From an uncultured Oscillospiraceae bacterium (GTDB lineage Bacteria > Bacillota > Clostridia > Oscillospirales > Oscillospiraceae): a DNA stretch of 64,000 bases. Positions 58,611 to 64,000 of this stretch are shown here, piece after piece. Each line of letters starts with the position of its first letter. Within the stretch, counting starts at the first letter, position 1. Below the pieces are notes generated by a model. The model made no database searches, was not told where the DNA came from, and worked only from the letters and a program-made list of their open reading frames with translations. The position numbers and the translations under genes were made by a program. The DNA is taken from assembly GCA_944386975.1 (NCBI GenBank), contig CALXDC010000004.1:31766-95765 (forward strand). The letters are read 5' to 3'.

Positions 58611-59192
58611 ATGAAGCGTAACCGTGTCTTTTCCACTCGCAACCTCGCTATGATGGGGGCCCTCATCGCCATGCAGATCATCCTGGCCCGGTTTCTCAGC
58701 ATCCAGGCCAGCGACACCCTCCGCGTCAGCTTCGAGAGTGTGCCCGTGATCCTGGCCGGCATGTGGCTGGGTCCCCTCAGCGGCGCCCTGGTGGCTCTGG
58801 TGTCCGACATCCTGGGCACCATTCTCTCCGGCTACGGCGTCTAGTTCCCCCCCATCGCCCTGGGACCCGTCTCGGTGGCGGTGCTCTGCGGCCTCAGCAC
58901 CAAGTATGTGTTCAAAAGCGACCTCACCGCCGCCAAGGATCTGTGGAAGGTGCTGGTGCTGGTGATCGTGACGGGGATCCTCAACAGCTTCGTCATCGGC
59001 ACCGTCACCACCAGCCTCTACAGCATCGTGGTCATGGGCAATACCAAGGCTTTCGATGCGCTGGTGGCCTACAACTTCCTCCAGCGCCTGACCACCAAGC
59101 CCCTGACCATCGTCGTGGACGCCGTGCTGGTGGCGGTGGTGAACAAGGCCGTCTACCGGCCCGTGATCTACCGCATCGTCAAGCGGGTGTGA
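58611..59192 (+). pseudogene. folT: folate ECF transporter S component FolT, interrupted by an in-frame TAG
   Basis: Membrane substrate-binding subunit for folate uptake. Both halves are in one frame and together make a full-length protein of 193 codons with six hydrophobic helices: MKRNRVFSTRNLAMMGALIA at the start and LTTKPLTIVVDAVLVAVVN near the end. A TAG at 58842-58844 splits it after SDILGTILSGYGV; the next codons encode FPPIALGPV. In relatives this place is a Tyr before FP, so TAC or TAT to TAG is a one-base change. It could be a real nonsense mutation, a sequencing error, or suppressed. AAAGGAGG lies ahead of the ATG. Confidence 0.8.
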
Positions 59193-59236
59193 CCCGCGCC
59201 GTATCCATATTATAGAAAGAAATCAGGTAACCACAC

Positions 59237-60520
59237 ATGACGTACAATGAAGCGCTTTCCTACATCCACAGCGTCTGCTGGAAGGGGAGCATCCCCGGCC
59301 TCAGCCGCACCCAGGAGCTGCTGAAGAAGATCGGCAACCCGGAGAAGTCTTTGAAGTTCATCCACATCGCCGGCACCAACGGCAAGGGCTCCACCGCCGC
59401 CATGCTGTCCTCCATCCTGGAGGCGGCGGGCTACCGGGTGGGTCTCTACACCTCCCCCTTTATCAACCGCTTCAACGAGCGGATGCAGGTCAACCACGTC
59501 TGCATCGGGGACGAGGAGCTCTCGGAGCTCACCGAGTTCATCCGTCCCCACGCCGACAGCATGGCCGACTCCCCCACGGAGTTTGAGCTCATCACCGCCC
59601 TGGCCTTGGAGTATTTCAAGCGGAAGGCCTGCGACATCGTGGTGCTGGAGGTGGGGATGGGCGGAGCTCTGGACTCCACCAACATCATCGATACCCCGGA
59701 GGCCGCCGTCCTCTGCGCTATGGGCTACGACCACACCAAGGAGCTGGGGGAGACCATGACGGAGATCGCCTCCGCCAAGGCGGGCATCATCAAGCCCCAC
59801 ACCCAGGTGGTGTCCTACGGCCAGAACGAGGAGGCCCAGGCGGTGTTTGAGAAGGTCTGTAAGGAGACCGGCAGTACCCTGCGCACCCCGGATTATGCCG
59901 CCCTCACCCCCGGCGCCTTCGACCTCACCGGCCAGACCTTCTCCTACGGGGCCTGGAAGGACCTGTGGATTCCCCTGGTGGGCGTGTATCAGATGAACAA
60001 CGCCGCCGTGGTCCTCACCGCCGTGGAGGCTCTGCGGGAGGAGGGGTGGAACCTCTCCGACGAGGCCGTCCGCCAGGGCCTTCGGAACACCTCCTGGCCC
60101 GCCCGGTTCGAGGTGCTGCGCCGGGACCCCGTCTTTATCGTGGACGGGGGCCACAATCCCCACGGCATCCGGGCCACTGCGGAGAGTCTCAAGCGGATCT
60201 TTCCGGGGAAGAAGTTTGTCTTCGTCACCGGCGTTATGGCTGACAAGGATGTGGAGCACATCCTGGGCCTCATCGTTCCCCTGGCGGAGCGGTTCTACAC
60301 CGTCACTCCCGACAACCCCCGGGCCATGAAGGCCGACGTACTGGCCGGGCGCATTGCCGCCATGGGGGCCGAGGCTATTCCCTGCGGCAGCGTGGCGGAG
60401 GGGGTACAGGCCGCCATGGACTACGCCGGGAAGGACGGCGTCTGCTGCGCCCTGGGGTCCCTCTATATGAGTGGAGACGTTCGGGCCTGTTTTTCTGAAA
60501 CATCCAGCCAGGGAAAATAG
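59237..60520 (+). CDS. folC: folylpolyglutamate synthase / dihydrofolate synthase
   Basis: Adds Glu to folates using ATP, which retains them in the cell and improves binding to C1 enzymes. The 427-residue Mur-ligase-fold protein has the P-loop IHIAGTNGKGSTAAM, YTSPFINRFNERM, VLEVGMGGALDSTN and the C-terminal VDGGHNPHG motif. It lies 44 bases after folT and is probably under the THF riboswitch too. Extra folate supply suits an acetogen. Confidence 0.93.
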   Translation: MTYNEALSYIHSVCWKGSIPGLSRTQELLKKIGNPEKSLKFIHIAGTNGKGSTAAMLSSILEAAGYRVGLYTSPFINRFNERMQVNHVCIGDEELSELTEFIRPHADSMADSPTEFELITALALEYFKRKACDIVVLEVGMGGALDSTNIIDTPEAAVLCAMGYDHTKELGETMTEIASAKAGIIKPHTQVVSYGQNEEAQAVFEKVCKETGSTLRTPDYAALTPGAFDLTGQTFSYGAWKDLWIPLVGVYQMNNAAVVLTAVEALREEGWNLSDEAVRQGLRNTSWPARFEVLRRDPVFIVDGGHNPHGIRATAESLKRIFPGKKFVFVTGVMADKDVEHILGLIVPLAERFYTVTPDNPRAMKADVLAGRIAAMGAEAIPCGSVAEGVQAAMDYAGKDGVCCALGSLYMSGDVRACFSETSSQGK

Positions 60521-60635
60521 ACAATTTTCCATAAAAAGGGAAATTTATGGATGGTTTGCACAAGTATTTGGAAAATTGTTGGCCATCCTGCTGATTGCTA
60601 TTATCCCGCCCCTTTGTTATGCTGTTGTTAAGAGA

Positions 60636-60667
60636 AGGAGCCCCCCTTCCGGGGGGCTTCCCTTTTT
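60636..60667 (+). terminator. rho-independent terminator
   Basis: Stem GGAGCCCCCC with its complement around TTCC, then CCCTTTTT. It separates folC from the trigger-factor-like gene. Confidence 0.8.
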
Positions 60668-60702
60668 CACAGACAGAGGGCGGGCAGAAAGGGAGAACAG
60701 AT

Positions 60703-61647
60703 ATGGAGTTTACCTACAAGGGCCTCACGGCCGTCTATACCCGCCATTCCGTCACCGGCGACGAGGTGGACCAGCAGCTGGAACGGCTGCGGCAGCAGAC
60801 GCCCAGGGAGGTCCCCGTGGTAGGCCGCAGCGCTGCCGCCGGGGACGTTGTGGAGCTGGATTACGCCGGCTTCTGTGAGGGGGAGCAGTTCGAGGGGGGG
60901 ACGGCCGAGCACCAGACTCTGGTGCTGGGCAGCGGGACCTTTATTCCCGGCTTTGAGGAGCAGCTGATGGGCGCGGGCCCCGGCGACCAGGTTACCGTGA
61001 AGGTCACCTTCCCCCAGCAGTATCACGCCGCCCATCTGGCCGGGAAGGACGCGGAGTTCCGCTGCACCGTCCACCGGGTCTTCCGCCGGGAGGCTCAGGA
61101 GCTGGACGACGGTCTGGCCCGGGCCATGGGCCTGGACACCCTGGAGCAGCTCCGGGGGGAGCTTTGGAAAAGTATGCAGGAATATGCCGACCAGCGGGGG
61201 GAGCTGGACCTCCAGGACCGGCTTTTGCGCCAGGCGGCCGTCACTTTGGACGTGTCCTTTGCGCCGGAGGAAATCGAAAAAGCGGTGGAGGAGCAGATGG
61301 AGACTTTGGCAGCCCAGCTCCAGCGGCAGAACCTGACGGTGGAAATGTATTGCCAATTCACCGGTAAAACGCCGGAGGCGCTCCGGGAGGATGCCCGGGG
61401 CGAGGCAGAGCAGATTCTCAGACTCCGGGCTGCGGTGGATGAAATTGCCCGCAGGGAGGGGCTCCAGGCGGAGGAGGCGGAGGTGGCCGCGGAGCTGCGG
61501 GAGATCTGCCGTCAGAATCAGATCACCATGGAGCAGCTCCAGGCGGCCTACGACGACGCCTTTGCCGCCGCTGTGGCCCAGAACATCAAGACCCGGAAAG
61601 CCATGGCTCTGGTACGCCGGGAGGCCCAGGTCCGGGAGGAGGCCTGA
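60703..61647 (+). CDS. trigger-factor-like FKBP peptidyl-prolyl isomerase
   Basis: A 314-residue protein. Residues about 40-130 form an FKBP-type isomerase domain (GDVVELDYAGFCEGEQFEGG, FIPGFEEQLMGAGPGDQVTV), and residues 135-310 match the helical C-terminal chaperone domain of trigger factor. The usual N-terminal ribosome-binding domain (about 110 residues with the GFRxGKxP loop) is missing; only a short 35-residue start precedes the isomerase. I start it at 60703 after AAAGGGAG. It is probably a soluble folding helper; clients are unknown. Confidence 0.8.
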   Translation: MEFTYKGLTAVYTRHSVTGDEVDQQLERLRQQTPREVPVVGRSAAAGDVVELDYAGFCEGEQFEGGTAEHQTLVLGSGTFIPGFEEQLMGAGPGDQVTVKVTFPQQYHAAHLAGKDAEFRCTVHRVFRREAQELDDGLARAMGLDTLEQLRGELWKSMQEYADQRGELDLQDRLLRQAAVTLDVSFAPEEIEKAVEEQMETLAAQLQRQNLTVEMYCQFTGKTPEALREDARGEAEQILRLRAAVDEIARREGLQAEEAEVAAELREICRQNQITMEQLQAAYDDAFAAAVAQNIKTRKAMALVRREAQVREEA

Positions 61648-61783
61648 GGGGGGCTGCATAGAGAGAGTAATTATGCGCCCTTCAAAATGGGTATTTACAC
61701 ATTTTTATTGTAATTTCTTTCAAAAATGCCTTGGGATACAGAAAAAACGGAAAAGTTTTGCCGGAATTTCCCATGAATTTATA

Positions 61784-61812
61784 TTGACATCCATTGCGTT
61801 CAGTGATAGAAT
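61784..61812 (+). promoter_or_regulatory. promoter for fhs
   Basis: Consensus TTGACA, 17-bp spacer, TAGAAT. Transcription would start near 61819, giving a leader of about 118 bases. Confidence 0.75.
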
Positions 61813-61818
61813 AAGACT

Positions 61819-61936
61819 GTCCCGTTAAAACATTAACGATGTGCGCCGGGAGTTGCGGACGATTGATGCACGGCACCAAACATCAAAAAACATCTCCGGG
61901 GATGGTGAAAGGCCCCGGGGAAAAAGGAGGACTACT
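61819..61936 (+). promoter_or_regulatory. structured 5' leader of fhs (uncharacterised)
   Basis: The leader contains several small hairpin-forming segments: GTTAA-AACA-TTAAC, GTGC paired with GCAC at about 25-base distance, CATC-TCCGGG-GATG, and a longer CCGGGG...CCCCGG stem (61893-61920) ending just before the AAAAGGAGG ribosome site. The last could hide or free that site. No known riboswitch consensus is matched by eye. Confidence 0.35.
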
Positions 61937-63745
61937 ATGGCAATCAACTTTACTGATGGCAAGTACGTAGACGAGAACGGACGGGTGACTCTGGATCCCA
62001 CCGTCTACAAGGACTGGCAGATCGCCGAGGAGGCGGAGAAGACCCTGCCCTCTGTGGAGTATTTCCGGGAGAAGCTGGGCCTGCTGCCTGAGGAGATCAT
62101 CCCCTACGGCAAGACCCCCAAGCTGGACTTCATCAAGATCATGAACCGTCTGAAGGATAAGCCCGACGGCAAGTTTATCGAAGTGACTGCCATTACCCCC
62201 ACCCCCCTGGGCGAGGGCAAGTCCACCACCTCCCTGGGCCTCATCGAGGGCCTCGGCAAGCTGGGTAAGAACGTGGGCGGCTGCCTGCGTCAGCCCTCCG
62301 GCGGCCCCACCATGAACGTGAAGGGCACCGCCGCCGGCGGCGGCAACGCCCTGCTGATGCCCATGACCGAGTTCTCCCTGGGCCTCACCGGCGACATCAA
62401 CGATATTATGAACGCCCACAACCTGGCCATGGTGGCGCTGAATGCCCGCATGCAGCATGAGCGCAACTACAACGACGAGCAGCTGGCCAAGCGTGGCCTG
62501 AAGCGTCTGGACATTGACCCCAAGCGCATTGAGATGGGCTGGGTGCTGGACTTCTGCGCTCAGGGCCTGCGCAACATCATCATCGGCATCGGCGGCCCCA
62601 AGGACGGCTATCTGATGGAGTCCAAGTTCGGCATCGCCGTGGGTTCCGAGCTGATGGCCATTCTGTCCGTGGCCAAGGATCTGAAGGATCTGCGTGAGCG
62701 TATCGGCAAGATCGTGGTGGCTTACAACCGCAAGGGCGAGCCCGTCACCACCGAGGATCTGGAGGTGGCCGGCGCCATGGCCGCCTGGATGCGCAACACC
62801 ATCAACCCCACCATGTGCTACTCCGTGGAGCATCAGCCTGTGCTGATCCACGCCGGCCCCTTCGCCAACATCGCCATCGGCCAGTCCTCCGTCATCGGCG
62901 ACCGTCTGGCGCTGAAGCTGTTCGACTACCACGTCACCGAGTCCGGCTTCGCCGCCGACATCGGCTTTGAGAAGTTCTGGAACGTAAAGAGCCGCCTGAG
63001 CGGCCTGACCCCCAACGTCTCCGTGCTGGTGGCCACCATCCGCGCCCTGAAGATGCACGGCGGCGGCCCCACCGTGGTGGCCGGTCGTCCTCTGCCCACC
63101 GAGTATGTGGAGGAGAACCTGGAGCTGCTGGAGAAGGGCTGCGAGAACCTGTTCCACCATGTGAACGTCATCAAGAAGTCCGGTATCGTCCCCGTGGTCT
63201 GCATCAACCAGTTCTACACCGATACCGACAATGAGATCGCGCTGATCCGCCGTCTCTGCAAGGAGCAGGGCGTCCGCTGCGCTCTCTCCAACCACTGGCG
63301 TTACGGCGGCGAGGGCGCCATCGAGCTGGCCGAGGTGGTGATGGACGCCTGCGAGGAGAAGAACGAGATCAAGTTCCTCTATCCTCTGGAGATGCCTCTG
63401 CGTCAGCGGGTGGAGCTCATCGCCAAGGAAGTCTACGGCGCCGACGGCGTGGATTGGGCTCCTCTGGCTGTGGAGAAGGCCAAGCGCTTCGAGAGCGATC
63501 CCAAGTACGCTGACTACTGCACCATGATGGTCAAGACCCACCTGTCCCTGAGCCACGAGCCCTCCTGGAAGGGCGTGCCCAAGGGCTGGCGGCTGCCCAT
63601 CCGGGACATCCTGGAGTACGGCGGCGCCAAGTTCCTGTGCCCCATGGCCGGTACCATCTCCATGATGCCCGGCACCAGCTCCGATCCCGCCTACCGCCGG
63701 ATCGATGTGGACACCGAGACCGGCAAGGTTTCCGGCCTGTTCTAA
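61937..63745 (+). CDS. fhs: formate-tetrahydrofolate ligase
   Basis: First folate step of the methyl branch: formate + ATP + THF to 10-formyl-THF. The 602-residue protein has the P-loop [31 protein letters not shown] (family signature), [13 protein letters not shown] and the C-terminal [16 protein letters not shown]. It is longer than the common 556-residue form, with extra N-terminal residues. Start at 61937 behind AAAAAGGAGG. It is followed by a terminator and fchA. Confidence 0.96.
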   Translation: MAINFTDGKYVDENGRVTLDPTVYKDWQIAEEAEKTLPSVEYFREKLGLLPEEIIPYGKTPKLDFIKIMNRLKDKPDGKFIEVTAITPTPLGEGKSTTSLGLIEGLGKLGKNVGGCLRQPSGGPTMNVKGTAAGGGNALLMPMTEFSLGLTGDINDIMNAHNLAMVALNARMQHERNYNDEQLAKRGLKRLDIDPKRIEMGWVLDFCAQGLRNIIIGIGGPKDGYLMESKFGIAVGSELMAILSVAKDLKDLRERIGKIVVAYNRKGEPVTTEDLEVAGAMAAWMRNTINPTMCYSVEHQPVLIHAGPFANIAIGQSSVIGDRLALKLFDYHVTESGFAADIGFEKFWNVKSRLSGLTPNVSVLVATIRALKMHGGGPTVVAGRPLPTEYVEENLELLEKGCENLFHHVNVIKKSGIVPVVCINQFYTDTDNEIALIRRLCKEQGVRCALSNHWRYGGEGAIELAEVVMDACEEKNEIKFLYPLEMPLRQRVELIAKEVYGADGVDWAPLAVEKAKRFESDPKYADYCTMMVKTHLSLSHEPSWKGVPKGWRLPIRDILEYGGAKFLCPMAGTISMMPGTSSDPAYRRIDVDTETGKVSGLF

Positions 63746-63807
63746 GAAAAATGACAGCATTCGGTTATCTTCTGCCGGAAGATAACGAACTGTATTGAAC
63801 CGGAGCG

Positions 63808-63843
63808 AGGTCCGGCGGCTTTCCCGCCGCCGGACCTTGTTTT
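63808..63843 (+). terminator. rho-independent terminator after fhs
   Basis: An 11-bp stem (AGGTCCGGCGG with its complement), an eight-base loop and a TGTTTT tail. A smaller hairpin (GTTATCTTC with its complement) lies just upstream. Confidence 0.75.
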
Positions 63844-63890
63844 CCGCCGCCATATGGCCCTATGGGCCGACCAGTAAGAAGGAGAACGAA

Positions 63891-64000
63891 ATGATGGATT
63901 TCGCCAACGCTTCCTGCAGAGAGTTTGTCACCGTCCTGGCCTCCAACGCCCCGGTCCCCGGCGGCGGCGGAGCCTCCGCCCTGGTGGCCGCCATCGGCAC
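63891..64000 (+). CDS. fchA: methenyl-THF cyclohydrolase / formiminotransferase-cyclodeaminase family (partial)
   Basis: The 5' end of a gene cut by the window edge. The first 36 residues (MMDFANASCREFVTVLAS, then PVPGGGGASALVAAIG) match the FchA/FTCD-C family, which in acetogens converts 5,10-methenyl-THF and 10-formyl-THF. It follows fhs in the pathway order. AAGGAG is six bases before the ATG. Confidence 0.88.
   Translation, partial: MMDFANASCREFVTVLASNAPVPGGGGASALVAAIG

Noticed and set aside
58842-58844. Pyrrolysine at the folT TAG
   Set aside because: No Pyl genes are in the window, FolT is not a known Pyl protein, and a single-base Tyr-to-amber change is a simpler explanation.
61819-61936. 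ZTP (pfl) riboswitch upstream of fhs
   Set aside because: The expected conserved CCGCC-containing 3' segment is not present, so I left the leader unclassified.

Overview
The window (about 60% GC by eye, dense genes, short gaps) looks like a chromosomal segment of an anaerobic, spore-forming, acetogenesis-capable member of the Clostridia, most likely the Oscillospiraceae (Intestinimonas/Flavonifractor/Lawsonibacter-like). The evidence is spoIIID and spoVAF, S-layer-homology proteins, T-box and THF riboswitches, and a bacterial Wood-Ljungdahl gene set. The genus is an inference.

Region 1 (1-12.9 kb) is a compact block of phage structural genes in PBSX/myovirus order: terminase, portal, prohead protease, decoration protein, major capsid, connectors, tail sheath, tail tube, LysM protein, hub, spike, gp25, baseplate J, XkdU-like, XhlA-like, M15 endolysin. 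No tape-measure gene lies between tube and hub and no tail-fibre gene follows the baseplate. The block ends at a terminator just before spoIIID. Region 2 (13-18.2 kb) holds host genes: spoIIID, an LCP cell-wall protein, an SLH-transglutaminase protein, spoVAF and a thioesterase.

Region 3 (18.2-28.1 kb) is an aromatic-acid module behind two related T-box leaders. The first reads as a Tyr (TAC) T-box before an acyl-CoA ligase and a sodium:solute symporter. The second reads as a Phe (TTC) T-box before iorA, iorB, crcB, paaK, a double-ACT protein and an aminotransferase. Because T-boxes switch genes on when the cognate tRNA is uncharged, the simplest reading is that this locus makes Phe and Tyr from arylacetates: import, CoA activation, reductive carboxylation by IorAB, then transamination.

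Region 4 (28.1-45.5 kb) is mixed: an alpha/beta hydrolase and a PhnD-like lipoprotein, tdh-kbl, a MATE exporter with a divergent LysR regulator, an aldose-1-epimerase relative, DUF1622-ApbE, two membrane proteins, and a MacAB-type ABC exporter in one operon with a large S-layer protein.

Region 5 (45.7-64 kb) is the C1 locus: a His-rich protein, CooT, a small unknown, metF, cooC, acsD, a fused acsC-acsE gene, acsB, a small membrane protein, acsV, a DUF3786 protein, a THF riboswitch with folT (broken by an in-frame amber) and folC, a trigger-factor-like PPIase, fhs and the start of fchA. Nickel supply (His-rich protein, CooT, CooC), corrinoid reactivation (AcsV) and folate supply (FolT, FolC) therefore sit beside the carbonyl- and methyl-branch enzymes. 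The CO dehydrogenase subunit (acsA) and folD are not in the window. Between acsCE and acsB lies a noncoding imperfect palindrome of roughly 0.9 kb.
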